The notes beneath the pieces are model-generated. The model was not told the DNA's origin, ran no database searches, and was given only the letters and a program-made list of their open reading frames with translations. Shown piece after piece: positions 23,839 to 35,398 of a stretch of 64,000 nucleotides of DNA; positions within the stretch are counted from its first letter, which is position 1; each line of letters starts with the position of its first letter. The DNA is taken from assembly GCA_949825045.1 (NCBI GenBank), contig OX463810.1:36838201-36902200 (forward strand), given 5' to 3'. This stretch comes from Argyresthia goedartella. Taxonomy: Eukaryota > Arthropoda > Insecta > Lepidoptera > Argyresthiidae. The translations under genes and the position numbers were made by a program.

Positions 23839-24245
23839 ATGCCGCGCCGTCGGGTGACGGCTGTGTGCACTGCGACAGTGCCGGTCATGAAGTGACCAGT
23901 TGCGCCAACTTTAAGGCGCTCGGGGTAGCTGCCCGCAGGAAGATAGTCTTCTGCCACCGATTGTGTTTCGGTTGTTTGGGGCCGCACACGCTGAGCGAGT
24001 GCTCGCGCGCGTTCCCCTGTGAGTGCTGTGGTGGCAAGCACCACATCGTGTTGTGCCTGAATCGGTCAGGCCCTTCGGACGGTCACCAGGGCCGGACTCA
24101 GGTTGGTCGGCCACAGGGCCCAACCAGGGCCGGACCCAGTCCCCCTCCGGGCAACGGGAGTCACCAACGGGGTGACTGGGGTACCCGCGGACGGGACCCC
24201 CCCCCGAGGGGAAGAGGGCAGCGCGGGGGGAACCATGCGGGATAG
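23835..24245 (+). pseudogene. BEL/Pao gag zinc-finger region
   Basis: Three cysteine/histidine clusters are visible: CVHCDSAGHEVTSC, CFGCLGPHTLSEC and CECCGGKHHIVLC, the usual nucleic-acid-binding knuckles of BEL/Pao Gag. A Pro/Gly/Arg-rich low-complexity tail follows (24060-24245). It is separated from the capsid part by the frame break at about 23836 and has no ATG start of its own, so it is the C-terminal half of a broken gene. A second open stretch in this frame (24246-24659) ends in a stop before the protease. Confidence 0.85.
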
Positions 24246-24659
24246 CCGGGGTTCGGTCGCCGCTGTCCACGGTCAGCGAGGACTTCGGGCCGCTGGCTCA
24301 CCGCGTGTTACGGGCGGGTGTCAGATGGCACCTATGAGTGGCGCGAAGGCTGGGAGCCCACCACCTTCTGCGCCACCCTGCCCGTCGCTCTGGGAGGCGA
24401 ACAGGGAGGTGAACAGTCGGATGTCGCCCCCATTCCTAGAGCGTCCCAGGTTGGATCCGCTCTCCCCCATCCATCCACGGTGGCCACCGGGCACACCGTC
24501 CGGTATGGTCGGATACCGGGACAGCGAGGGGCCTATTATGCGGGTTGGGACCCCTTGATGTACATACGGTCTGATATGCCACCGGCATATCAGCAGCCGA
24601 GTTACTCCACGGCCGACGGAGGTCTCAGCGGGTTCGGATCCCGCGGAGGTTCCCGCTAG

Positions 24660-24880
24660 GGACACGCCGCCCACTTACAGGGTGCCGCCACTCCACAGAC
24701 GGTCATGCTCCCCACCGCCTCTGTGATAGCGTGGAGTTCGGACGGCAAACCTTGTGTGGCACGAGCACTATTGGACTCGGGGGCCCAGGGGCTTAGTCTC
24801 GTGCAACCTTGTAAGACGGTTGGGCATTTCGGTAAGGGAGTATCCACATTCCATTCGGGGAATTGGGAACACGGAAGTCG
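24660..24880 (+). pseudogene. BEL/Pao aspartic protease, frame-shifted
   Basis: The frame around 24705 gives LPTASVIAWSSDGKPCVARA and then LLDSGAQ with the catalytic D-S/T-G triad at about 24772. Downstream the homologous reading moves to another frame near 24800 and continues as GIGNTEVGSVKG and RITLSS. The protease therefore spans two frames and is not functional as it stands. It would process the Gag-Pol precursor. Confidence 0.8.
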
Positions 24881-26091
24881 GTTCCGTTAAGGGAGTATGT
24901 CGGATTACTCTCTCGTCACGGGTGGATTCATCGGTGAATCTGACGGTCACGGCATTAGTCATGCCTAATGTGATGGGCTCACACCCTCACGTACGGTTGT
25001 CGCCCTCGGAGCGACAGTTGGTCGCTGGGTTGTCACTGGCTGACCCGGAGTTCGATATTCCGGGCCCAGTAGACATTTTATTGGGTGTCGATGCCTTGGG
25101 ATACTTGTTAGTGCCAGGTGTCCACGTGTTGCAGGCGACTGGTCTGGTTTCGGTCAACACCAGACTGGGCCATGCGGTAATGGGTCCGGTCATGCCGGCT
25201 GCCCCACGCCTAGCGACTCGTAGTCCCTTATTCGGTTCTGTACTCTCGGAGGTGATACAGAAGTTTTGGGAGGTGGAGGAACCACCTACGGTCCGCCGGT
25301 TGGACCCGGTTGAAGAAGAGTGTGAACAGTTTTATCGGAACAATACTGGTCGCCTTCGGTCAGGTCGATTTCTCACACGTCTTCCATTCCGGAGTGATCG
25401 CCCACCGCTGGGCAGTTCACACCATGCAGCCGAGACGCGGCTTCTGTCGATGGAACAACGCATGAAGCGTGACGGGATTTTCCGGCAGAAGTACGTCGAC
25501 TTCATGCGGGAATACGAGTCGCTCGGCCACATGTCGGTTTCGGGTATCGACTGGAAGCGTGAAGACCACTGCTTCCTGCCCCATCACGCGGTCTTGAGGA
25601 CCCCGGAGGGCAAAATACGGGTAGTGTTCGATGGATCGGCATCAACATCTAACGGCATGAACCTGAACCAGTGTTTGCATTCAGGGCCGAAGTTGAACCA
25701 TGACATCGCGGATGTTATCACACGGTTCCGTCGACACAATGTTGTGTTTGTAGCTGACATCCGGATGATGTTTAGACAGACGGTCATTCACCCTGACGAT
25801 AGACGGTATCAGCTGATACTGTGGCGAGAGAGCCCAGATCAGCCCATCAAGGTGTACGAGCTGAACACCAACACGTACGGGCTACGGTCCAGTCTTTATT
25901 TGGCGATTCGCACTCTGCGGGAGTTTGCGGATCGAGAACGGTTAAATTTCCCTAGAGGAGCAGCAATCCTGGAGCAGGATCTCTACGTGGACGATATCTG
26001 TACCGGTGCAGATTCCGTAGAGGAGGCGCTCGCTCGTCGGGACGAGCTAGTTGAGCTCCTACGGGGTGGAGGTTACGAGCTCCGGAAATAG
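24754..26091 (+). pseudogene. BEL/Pao pol, end of protease plus reverse transcriptase
   Basis: The 445-codon frame begins inside the protease; the first ATG is not a real start. After a linker with FWEVEEPP and YRNNTGRLRSGRFLTRLPF comes the RT: YLPHHAV-like FLPHHAVLR, GKIRVVFDGSAST, LNQCLHSGP, NVVFVADIRMMFRQ (first catalytic Asp) and LEQDLYVDDICTG (YVDD catalytic loop). The MFRQ-to-SSLYLAIRTL block is recognisably BEL. The frame ends in a TAG stop at 26089-26091, just after ELRK, where the domain normally continues. Confidence 0.9.
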
Positions 26092-28545
26092 ATGTCGAAC
26101 TCTCCAGAGTTACTGTCTGGTCTTCCGGATGACTACCAGCAGGATCCCCACATTTTTGAAAACATGGAGAATCCAAATATGTTGTCGGTATTAGGCGTCC
26201 AGTACCAGCCGGTGTCAGACATGTTTTCGTATCGGGTCGAGTTGGACTCCCCGAAGGTCTGGTCGAAACGGAACGTCCTTTCAACGGTGGCTAGGACATT
26301 TGATCCAAACGGGTGGATCACCCCGGTAACATTTCAGCTCAAGTGTTTTATGCAGCAATTGTGGTCTGCTGAGCTGAAATGGGACGACCCGATCGGCGGG
26401 TCATTGAGCTCAGAGTGGGACTCGTTCTTTTCGACCCTCCCTGGCATCAATCGGATTTCACTGCCACGGAGGTTGGTCCCCACCAAACGATACACCGCCA
26501 CCCTGCATGGGTTTTGCGATGCCTCGGAGAAGGGCTACGGAGCTGCGGTATATCTGCGTACGGTCGACTCCTCGGGGGAGGTTGATGTGCGGTGGGTCAT
26601 GGCCAAGAGCAAGGTTGCGCCGTTGCGCACTCGCCTGACCATTCCCAAATTAGAGCTTTCGGGAGCGGCTCTCCTGCCTCGTCTGCTCAACCACACGATG
26701 ACGGTTCTTCGTGGGTCAATAGCGTTAGAAGATACGGTCTACGCTTGGACGGACAGCCAGATCGTGTTATGCTGGCTGAAGGCTTCAGTTCACAAGCTGG
26801 AGATTTTTGTGGCGAATCGGGTTTCGCAGATTTTGAATTCGGAGGTTCCCTTAATCTGGAGACATGTTCCAGGGGAAATGAACCCAGCAGACTGTGCGTC
26901 TCGTGGGTGTCACGCTCCGGAGTCGGTTGGACATCCCTTGTGGTGGGGTCCAAAATGGTTGACTCAAGCCGAATCGGATTGGCCAATGAGTCCACGCGTT
27001 ACCTCGGTGAACGGCGCCTTGTCAGTCGGTGTCTGTGCGACGCAACCAGAGCCGGAAGAGGAGTTCAGGCTGCTGGAACGGTACAGCTCGCTCGACAAGC
27101 TGGTCAATGTGACCGCCTGGATCTTCCGATTTGCGCGGAATTGTCGCAATTCTGAGGCGCAACGGGTGCGGACACAGGTCCTGACACCACGGGAACGGAA
27201 TCATGCGTTGTTCGCATTAGTACGGAACGTGCAGACGGTGCACTTTAAGTCCGAATTGGACATTCTGAGACGCGGACGCGTCCAACTGAAGGGAGCTGTG
27301 GCTCGGCTCAACCCGTTTATTGACCCTCAAGGATTGCTGAGGGTAGGAGGTCGGCTGCGGAATGCCAACCTGCCTTATGCGGCTCGCCACCCGTTGTTAC
27401 TCCCTAGGAAAGGGAAGTTGGTCGAACTGTTGATACAGGATCGACACATTCGGAATGGGCATATCGGATGCCACGCCTTGATGGCGTTTCTCCAGCGCGA
27501 GTTCTGGATTCTATCGGGAAGACGCTTAGTGCGTAGCGTCGTATTTCGGTGCCTGCCTTGTTATCGGGCCAAGGCGGCTACGATGCAGCCCCAGATGGGC
27601 GATTTGCCCTCGGATAGGGTTAACGAAATCCGGCCCTTTGCGGGTGTCGGAACGGATTTCGCGGGACCATTCATGGTCAAGTCTTCACAGCTACGGAACG
27701 CCAGATTAGTGAAGGCATACCTGTGCGTCTTCGTGTGCTTGGCCACGAAGGCAGTCCACTTGGAGGTGGTCAGTGACCTCACTACAGAGGCATTTATCGC
27801 ATGTCTAGATCGGTTCGTCTCACGAAGGGGCCTCCCGACATTAATCTGTTCGGACAACGGCACACATTTTGTCGGAGCCAGGCGATATCTGCAGGAGGTC
27901 ACTCAATTCCTGAACGGTAACCAGGACGCCATCGGTACGGTTTGCTCCCGACGAGGGATTGAATGGGTTTTCAGTCCGCCGGGATGTCCTCATTGGGGAG
28001 GAATTTTTGAGGCTGCGGTTAAATCGGCTAAGTCGCACCTGACGAGGATCATCGGTGAGACCTCTCTACGCTTTGAAGAGCTTGCGACGCTGTTCTGTAA
28101 AATTGAAATGACACTGAACTCGCGTCCGTTGTGCCCGCTCAGTTCGGATCCAAATGATTTGGAAGCGTTGACGCCGGGTCACTTCCTGATAGGTCAGCCC
28201 CTTAACGCCCTGCCAGAATACCCATTCGGTGATGTTAAGTTAAGTCGGTTAACTAGGTGGCAGATGTTGCAGCAGATGGCTCAAGATTTTTGGAAAAGGT
28301 GGTCCCTTGAGTACTTGCACATCTTGCAGCAGCGCCTTAAGTGGACTGACCGGACGAGCCCCCCTCAAGTCGGTGATTTGGTGCTGATTAAGGATGCGAA
28401 CCTGCCATCATTGAGATGGAGACGAGGACGGATCGTCAAATTGTACACGGGTCGGGATGGCACGCCTCGATCAGCAGAAGTCAAGGTGGGGGACTCGGTC
28501 CTCAAGAGAGCGGTCGCAACACTTTCTCGCCTTCCTATTGATTAG
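26092..28545 (+). pseudogene. BEL/Pao pol, RNase H, integrase and C-terminal domain
   Basis: The 817 codons are in the same frame as the RT and are separated from it only by the TAG. In order: RT thumb/connection, RNase H with HGFCDASEKGYGAAVYLR and YAWTDSQIVLCWL (catalytic Asp residues), an HHCC zinc finger (GHIGCHALM...CLPCYRAK, about 27450-27570), integrase core with GVGTDFAGPF, ICSDNGTHFVGA and GGIFEAAVKSAKSH (the D,D,E triad), and a DUF5641-like end with GDLVLIKDANLP and RWRRGRIVKLY. No further lesion is seen, so this half is intact. Its length matches a full family C-terminal half. Confidence 0.92.
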
Positions 28546-28576
28546 GGACAGGTTCGGGCCTGTCCGGGCGGGTGAC

Positions 28577-29132
28577 TGTTTAATATTTATGCTTCGGAAG
28601 GCACCTTTTTTCGTTGCGCGACTCGGACCGCGAGTGATCGGAACGTAACTAGCAGCTGTCACTTGTATAGAAACGTGATGACGAGTTAGAGGTTACTTTT
28701 TTGCACATGGCATTCGGGCCTTGGCTGTATTTTTATCAGTAATAATTGTCTAACACAGGTGTCGGGCCTGGTCGGAGTGTTAATTTGTAATAATCATCAC
28801 GCAACAATCGTCCAATCGTCGGGAAATAAGTAGATTCATGTCATCGGAGTGAGAGCTTCGTGTTGTGAAGGGACGAAGTGATTCGGGGATCAATTCGTCG
28901 CATTCGGACAGCGACCCTTCGTGTCGGCAAGCAACATGACGGCGACAGCATCGGGCTACGACGAGAGTAAGATTCGACTCCTCTCCCCCCACCCTTGTGC
29001 TCCTCATCCCGTATTCCTGCCTCGAATTGAGCTTTCGAATTCCGGTCCACGGCGTCAAAGGTCAGTACTCCTGGTGAAAACCAACCCTACCAAGATTCCA
29101 CGCCCTGTCGGTTGAGGCGTGGAATTTAATCA
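28577..29132 (+). repeat. 3' LTR of BEL/Pao
   Basis: It begins TGTTTAATATTTATGC and ends TTTAATCA. Upstream, GGGCGGGTGAC is a poor polypurine tract. Compared with the 5' LTR there are about 12 substitutions over 551 aligned bases plus the 5-base indel, roughly 2% divergence. Confidence 0.92.
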
Positions 29133-29486
29133 TTGTGCAAGGTACAAAAAATGGTGTGCCCTAGCGGCAAATTTGTACAAAAATGTTTACGCACGAAATC
29201 CGAACTTGGAAATTATTTCCAAACACTGAATCGCGGAACAAACGACACTATTTTAAAGCCTTTTTTTACTAGAATGAAACAAACTGCGGCGAGGGAATGG
29301 CAAAAGAAAAAAAGGGGGTCATTTGTGAAGTTGCTGTCCGCACTGAGATCGCACTCTATGGATAATTGTTTGTTCACAATGCTCTGGTATTTCAGAGGAC
29401 CACAGAAATACCTCGTATCAGCAGATTATACTACAGCTGCTGAAGCGGCGTTTCAAGATATCCAATCGATACGATTATACAATTAG
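29133..29486 (+). pseudogene. Unknown reading frame interrupted by BEL/Pao
   Basis: This frame stays open from the target duplication to a TAG at 29484-29486. If BEL/Pao and one TTGTG copy are removed, it joins in frame with 21543-21622 upstream, giving 142 open codons. The sequence is Lys-rich and includes KFVQKCLRTKS, KPFFTRMKQTAAREWQKKK and TMLWYFRGPQKY. I do not recognise it. It has no start codon of its own at the left edge. It could be an exon of a host gene, part of another mobile element, or chance. Confidence 0.3.
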
Positions 29487-32279
29487 CGCTAGTTTGCGCT
29501 AACTAATCCGCGATCTAGATAAAGGCACCGCAATGTTTCTTTGGATGTGTGACCTCTCTTTCTCGCATAGGGTAAGGCGGGGTGACAGATAGAGAAAGGC
29601 GACAGCTCGCTCAGAGCCAAAGAAACTAGACGGGAACTGCGATAATAGTTGATTGCGGTTTAAATACGCAATTGGTTAATAGTTCCGGTTAACTGAACTT
29701 CCAGTTCGACGTTAGCCGCTCTGGAGTAGCCTCAATTAGATGATATTTAGAAGTATTTTACTTTGATCTGATCGTATCTTAGATCTCTGTAGGCGAGAAT
29801 GAAGGCTATCAAGTTGAAGCGCAAGTACCTATCTACTTTGCAACATTCATTGGCGCCGGTATTGATTAGCAATGTGGTTTTATCAAGTGCTATAAAGTAC
29901 GTATTTCCGCCAAAGCAACTAGCGGACTGCACTAGTATCGGAATGAGTCACATTTCACGGCTTTTAATTTGCAAATGGCTTCTGTCTCTGGAACTACACT
30001 TTTTAGGGTACCGCGTGACAAACTGGCAACTCATTAGTGAAACAACTGCTCCCGGCTGGTCCGTTTAGTTTAAGTGCTGTGTCATTGGGGACTATAAATT
30101 ATGAAGTTTGTTTTGTTTCGTATTATAAATTGATGTGAGTCTAGTTTTACGTTCTATTCGCGATGTTACCAATTTTATAACAAGAAAATGTAGACTAGAT
30201 AAACTCAAGCTTATAACTTTGGCCTTGTTTCCCAAGGCTAAACTCCTCGCTTTACGTGATTAACATACGAGCTGAGAAGCTTTTACACGAGTACATAACC
30301 AAAATATATATTTGTATTCTAGAGAGGGTTGATAAGTTAATAGTGGTCTAAGGAGGATCACGAGAATAGCCGGAGCTCACCTTACTAGACAATATAATAG
30401 ACATGGCCAGACTATAAAAAACTTCCCAGCAATATCTTGGACTATAGCCAGCAAGATGTAGAGACTGTATGAAGGGAATAAGTCCCGCGAGGTAAAGATT
30501 AAAAGTTTATTGCAAAGGAACCCTCCAGTTTTCACTAATGTTACCTTTCTCTATTTCACTACAATAATGAACTAAAGAAAAGAGAGGAAAAGCAGGTCAA
30601 CATCGGAGATGAGGCCAGAACTGCGGGCGACACGGAATCCGCTCTCTTCTTCCATTTAATTAATTCTTTTCAAAGGGACAGACTTCTGCGACAGTTCAAA
30701 ACAAAAGAAGTCACTTGCGCAACTTAACTTGCTTGGACTTACTTAGAATAAATTGGTTTTACACTGCTCTGTGGGCAAAGTTATGTTGTATTTAATAACA
30801 CAATTCACAGAGAACCGACGAGCAATTTACGAGCATTTCTAACGAAAGCAGTTCATGAATTTTTATTCCGAAACCACCATTTTTCGTAGAGAGCTATTTT
30901 TCACGAAAGTACCTACAACCACGTCAACTCCTACAGAGATGTGATTTAATGTAAGTTTTTACACTAATAGGGTTGACAAAAAGTTGGGACTTATTGCGGA
31001 CTTGTCAACCAAGTCCCATGAATTTCCACTGCCTGCCTCTTGCCCCATTTTCTATTGGAATTCACGTCACATCGCACGAATTCCCTGCACATAATTTGCA
31101 AAGAAACTTCAACTAACCGATATCACCCCTGTTACTGCCTCGCGCTGGTACGAGACTACGTGAACAGCGCTAGCTGCGGTATACATTGGTGGTCTGCTTC
31201 TTGTCTATGTAAGGCTGCAAAGGTTTACGTAGGTAGTGTACGGCGAGTGGTGGATTAGTCGTTAGGTATAGGCTCGGGCGAGGGTTAAGCTATCTCATTA
31301 TGCCGGTCATCGGCCGGGGCCGCCCGGCGCCGCCGCCCAACGTTGCTGCACGCAATCCTCTGTTGTACGAACCGTTCGGTTTCGTACCAACCAACGTTTG
31401 AGGTAAAAGCCGCTAGCACGAGTGGGCTGCGGTTGCCAGAAATATCGGCTGTAGATGTACAATAATACTACTTCTATTTCAGAATGAACTTTTAGAATGG
31501 AAAAGTAAAAGTTCCAAATAAAGGTAACACAGACGAGTTGTGGGTGTGGACTCAAATTATCTAGATTCTAATGAATGAACTAGATATTGTTGAATTAGTG
31601 GCTGGTTGTGAATATTCAAATCTAAGTTTAAAAATAATTTATATTGTAAATAGCAGTGGATTGAGCTAAGGATTCTCAGACTGATATTTAGGATGACAGT
31701 GTACCGCGTCCATGCAATTAAGAAAGGAAGCCTTTATCTAGAAATTTGCCTTTCCAAACTAAGATATCATATAACCTGTGTTATACATACATATAGGATC
31801 AGCCAAAAAGGTTTCCACATTCGGAATCCGTCAACTGTAAGAGCGGATAAATTGAAGTCAAATTGTACCCAAACACGTAATTAGAAAAGCATTCAACGAT
31901 TTCCTTTCCCCTTTCTGAATAGATTCTGTTTGTAATTATTTAATCCAGTGTCTGCCAGTGTGTGCCACGGAGAGAGGTGTTTGTGTCTAATCTAGTCGTT
32001 ACTTGACGACGACGCGACTGATTCAGCGAGGGAGTGAGTGTGTTAAATCAGCGGTAAGGTGATGACACACAGGGAGGGAAATGTTATTTATAAATGTAAC
32101 TAAACTAACACTCTGTTTGCAATAAACATGGTAGGTATCGCACTTCATCAAGCTTCCATGATTTTTTCGGAATAAAAGGACCGTCTTCATTACGAGTATT
32201 CGAAAGCTCTTATCATTTGCGCGTTTGTCCCTAGCGGGATGAAAATTTACTACACTGTTCAATTGTGCTTGTCTTGGTA
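29487..32279. other. No supported gene; one GC-rich patch
   Basis: About 2.8 kb with only short frames. A GC-rich block at about 31300-31435 (GGCCGGGGCCGCCCGGCGCC and following) stands out. An imperfect inverted repeat around 29525-29650 (GTTTCTTTGG ... CCAAAGAAAC) may be a decayed MITE. Confidence 0.4.
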
Positions 32280-32634
32280 GACTTCCGCATCCGAAGGGTG
32301 CCAAACGGGACCCTATTACTAAGCAACCGCTGTCCGTCCGTCCGTCATTAACCGTTATATTTAGACAGATGAAATTTTCACAGATGATGTATTTCTGTTA
32401 CCGCTATAACAAAAAATACTAAAAAACAGAATAAAATAAATATTTAAGGGGGCTCCCATACAACAATTATTTCAAAACCACATACAAACTTATGAATGCA
32501 CCTGGTTACGCACATAGTGTGTAAAAGTAGCCGCACCAATAACTTTGTAAACAACATTTTCCTATGTAAAATCCAATCTATTCACTCCACACCATCCCTA
32601 CCATTGTACGGTCGACCCGCACTTGACCGGTTTT
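32280..32634 (+). repeat. AGGGTTCCGTA interspersed repeat
   Basis: The left end is altered (CTTCCGCATCCGAAGGGTGC) but the body matches the 47 and 51 kb copies: AAACGGGACCCTATTACTAA, GTTACCGCTATAAC, TTTAAGGGGGCTCCCATACA, ATGCACCTGGTTACGCAC and CGCACTTGACCGG. The right end, with the CGGAACCC motif, is partly lost. Confidence 0.8.
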
Positions 32635-33527
32635 TTATGTATCTGAGTGATACAGCATCTGGAATCAAATGTCTTCGTCTCACAGTTGAATGAATGAGGA
32701 ATTAGTGGAAGCTTCCAGTGAGATTTCGCCCTGAGAACACGAATGAGCCGAGCAATGAACATTACCCCGCGCGGCCAAGTATATACGCGATTGTCAGTCG
32801 TTTGTCGCGCTCAGCCGCTCCTTGTCGGGGAGCGAGATACATCTCGCGTCTTATTACTTCCTACGCCGGCAATCTCTAATTATACGGCTCTTACATGACA
32901 CGCAATATTTCAGGCGTTTTATGTGCGGCCTTGAAACAAAGTATCGACCCGACCACTGTGGTTTCATTACATTTGATAATAATAAAGCCGAGATTGTTTA
33001 GGTAAATAAAGCCCATTATGGCGAATTGGAATGGAAACGGTTGCCATGGTGATGTTCTTGTTTTGAACCTAATTTGAATCGGAAAAAGGTTATGGTAACC
33101 CCGCAGGATTGTCTGCACAGCTTAAGTGATTTTTTGGCAATGTGAAATGTCTTAGAAACCAGAATCATATAATGGGCGCATGTGTTGCCACTATGATTAA
33201 ATAGTACTGGACTAGGGGATAAATATTTTCGAAAAAAAAAACAAGCAAAATCCGTATATTTTTAATAACAGAAAAAAGGCACATAAATTATCATGCAAAC
33301 GAAATAACACATTTAAAAGACACACATTTCGAGCTCGGCGAATTATCAAGAATATGCGAAGGGGATTGTCAGAGTGTACGTTTGAAGGGAAGGGTGGCTC
33401 TATAGATTCTCTAGTATTGTAGAATGAAAAAAAAGACAGCGCGGAAATCAAACAAAACCCAACAAATTAAAACATGTTTTCTGTTTCTAAAACTTCCGGA
33501 AGATAAGATTATGTAAGAAAGTGGTAA
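32635..33527. other. No gene seen
   Basis: Featureless apart from GC-richer sequence at about 32740-32850. LINE A probably begins in or shortly after the last part of this stretch, but I cannot place its 5' end. Confidence 0.4.
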
Positions 33528-34712
33528 ATACGACAACAGAATACGACGAGCAACAGTACTCCACATTCCAATCATAGTCATCACACAAACGTCACTCGCA
33601 GAGCTTCGAGAAAGATATGTACAAAAGAAAACGAGTCTCTCCTGGATTTATCGTACCAGAGTTTACCCAACTTAAGCGAAGATAATAGCCAAAAATTTAA
33701 CTTCATAAAACAAGAAAACCAAAAACTACTCGTGGAAATAGATACAGCGAATAGGGAAATAGAGGTTTTAAATATGGAAAATACCGAACTAAAGAAGACT
33801 GTTACGGACTATGAGAAGAAGATTAGCTTGTATAGAGCAGTAGGAGTAGAGATTGATAAAACGGTTAATAAAAAATCGACAACTTTAAAATTCTTCTCGC
33901 CCCAATATAGAAACATTAAACCTAATATGATGCGTATGGGCTATCCTAGAACATCCCCCCGAGAATATACGAACAATATTGTGCAGAGAAGTTTGGACAA
34001 TACGATCACAGACAAAATCCCCAAGCTCAACCTAAGTCTTGATGCCACCTACACCCAGCCCTCCCATACAGAGGCTGAAAGTCCCCTCCCTGCTACACAG
34101 CGCGACGCGTCCCCGAGTACGATGGTAGATGCTGGCGTAAACAGTCGTCAAGCACATTTATCGGGTGCAATCAAACCTGTGGAAGCGGAAACAAAGGAGA
34201 ATGGAAACATCTACGCGAAGCCCAGGATACTCATCTTATCTGATGAAAGCGGTAGAGGAATTAATAAAATATTCACGAAACTAGTAAGATGTGAATCATG
34301 TGTTCAATCAGTACTAAAACCATATTCCACTTTAGATCAGGTGATGAATTCATCCAGTTATTGTAGGAACTTTACCAAAGGTGACTATGTTATAATATTA
34401 GGAGGCGAAAATGATAAAGATCCTTTGAAACTGCAATCTCTATTGTATTGTAACATAGGTCAATTTGCTCATACAAATGTAATATTATGTAATGTAGGAA
34501 TCACTAGTTGCTTAGGGGAGAAAAAAGTTAATGGAGTCTTTCAGTTAGTGTGCTCTCGTTTCTCCCATGCCTCATACCTAGACATTTGTGACAATGAGAG
34601 CCGAAAGCTACCTAAAGAAATCACATGTAGAATCCTACTAAGGGAGATTCTAAAACTTCATTACATGTACAATCTGTTACAGCAGCTAAAAAAACCAAAA
34701 AGAGTCTTGTAA
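33528..34712 (+). CDS. LINE A ORF1, coiled coil plus SGNH-esterase-like domain
   Basis: The frame is open from 33528 but has no in-frame ATG until about 33774, so the true start is missing or upstream. An N-terminal heptad-like region (NSQKFNFIKQENQKLL, IEVLNMENTELKKT) suggests a coiled coil. After a Ser/Pro-rich linker comes an SGNH/GDSL-like fold: ILILSDESGRG, then GDYVIILGGENDKD, then NVILCNVGI, matching the block spacing of the esterase domain in CR1-type ORF1 proteins. The usual N-terminal zinc or PHD finger of that family is absent. ORF1 proteins bind RNA and form the transport particle. Confidence 0.7.
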   Translation: MRQQNTTSNSTPHSNHSHHTNVTRRASRKICTKENESLLDLSYQSLPNLSEDNSQKFNFIKQENQKLLVEIDTANREIEVLNMENTELKKTVTDYEKKISLYRAVGVEIDKTVNKKSTTLKFFSPQYRNIKPNMMRMGYPRTSPREYTNNIVQRSLDNTITDKIPKLNLSLDATYTQPSHTEAESPLPATQRDASPSTMVDAGVNSRQAHLSGAIKPVEAETKENGNIYAKPRILILSDESGRGINKIFTKLVRCESCVQSVLKPYSTLDQVMNSSSYCRNFTKGDYVIILGGENDKDPLKLQSLLYCNIGQFAHTNVILCNVGITSCLGEKKVNGVFQLVCSRFSHASYLDICDNESRKLPKEITCRILLREILKLHYMYNLLQQLKKPKRVL

Positions 34713-34825
34713 TACAAACCTACTGTACAGCAATGCGCAGACACAAACTGACCACACCTGTAAACTCACACAAACCCCCAATAATCCGCAAGAAACACAA
34801 GCCAGAATAGAGACTCAAAACTTAA

Positions 34826-35176
34826 ATGAGACTGTATCAACAACATCTAAAAACATTTTTTTTCGTTAAAAAGTCAAAATTAATTATTATGCACCAAAAT
34901 ATACAGAGCATTCTGCCTAAAAGAGAAATATTAGAGTTAACCCTGTCTGAATTGTCGGAGTCTGGTATGCAGCCCGACATTCTATGTTTAACGGAAACAT
35001 TTTTGGAATCCGGTAGTGAAAAAAATGTTAGACTAAGTGCCTATGAACTAGCAGCAAATTTTTCTAGAAACAAGAAAAGAGGTGGTTCTTGTATTCTACT
35101 AAGAAGTGGAATGATTTATAAAAACATAAAAATTATTGATGATCTGGCTCTACCCAATATATTTGAATGTTGTAGT
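34826..35176 (+). pseudogene. LINE A ORF2, N-terminal part of endonuclease
   Basis: It begins near MRLYQQHLKTFFF and enters the APE-type endonuclease at LIIMHQNIQSILPKRE, followed by PDILCLTETFL (catalytic Glu) and a GGSCILLRSG block. The frame is cut at FECCS by the P-like insertion. The reading after the insert continues in the same frame, which proves the order of events. The endonuclease nicks the target DNA to start reverse transcription. Confidence 0.85.
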
Positions 35177-35321
35177 CACAGACTTGAATAGTAGGGACAG
35201 GGCACGGAGCGCTTGAAAGTGTCGCTACAAAAACAGTACAAAATCGGGAAAATTGGACTGTTTGCAATCAGTCGCGCTTGGACGGTGACAGCCGATTGAC
35301 ATATCGGCAGCAAAAACAAAA

Positions 35322-35398
35322 ATGGTGACCTGCGACGTAAAAAGTTGTAAATCATACCCAAATCGCAAAACACAAAAACAGGGAGTGTCGTATCACAA
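35322..35398 (+). pseudogene. THAP-domain first exon of a P-like transposase
   Basis: The frame starts at ATG 35322 and reads MVTCDVKSCKSYPNRK...GVSYHK. The C-x4-C pair and the VSYH motif fit the first half of a C2CH THAP zinc finger, the DNA-binding domain of P transposases and THAP proteins. The sequence then runs into GTAAGT at 35399, a textbook splice donor at the place where THAP genes commonly have an intron. The second half of the finger and the catalytic domain are missing, so nothing functional can be made here. Confidence 0.65.

Larger units (their letters stand above)
21623..29132 (+). mobile_element. BEL/Pao LTR retrotransposon, nearly complete
   Basis: The 7,510-bp element has two LTRs (551 and 556 bp), a primer-binding site, gag, aspartic protease, reverse transcriptase, RNase H, integrase and a C-terminal DUF5641-like region, in the BEL/Pao order. 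The 5-bp duplication TTGTG flanks it at 21618-21622 and 29133-29137. The LTRs differ at about a dozen sites plus one 5-base indel, so the insertion is fairly young. Coding lesions are a frame break in gag at about 23836, a stop at 24657-24659, a frame change near 24800 and a stop at 26089-26091. It has no envelope-like gene. Confidence 0.93.

Noticed and set aside
29525..29650. MITE from an imperfect inverted repeat
   Set aside because: The complementarity is patchy and neither ends nor target duplication can be defined.
32780..32798. TATATA followed by TCAGT as a core promoter
   Set aside because: The spacing is about 16 bases, too short for a TATA-initiator pair, and no gene follows.
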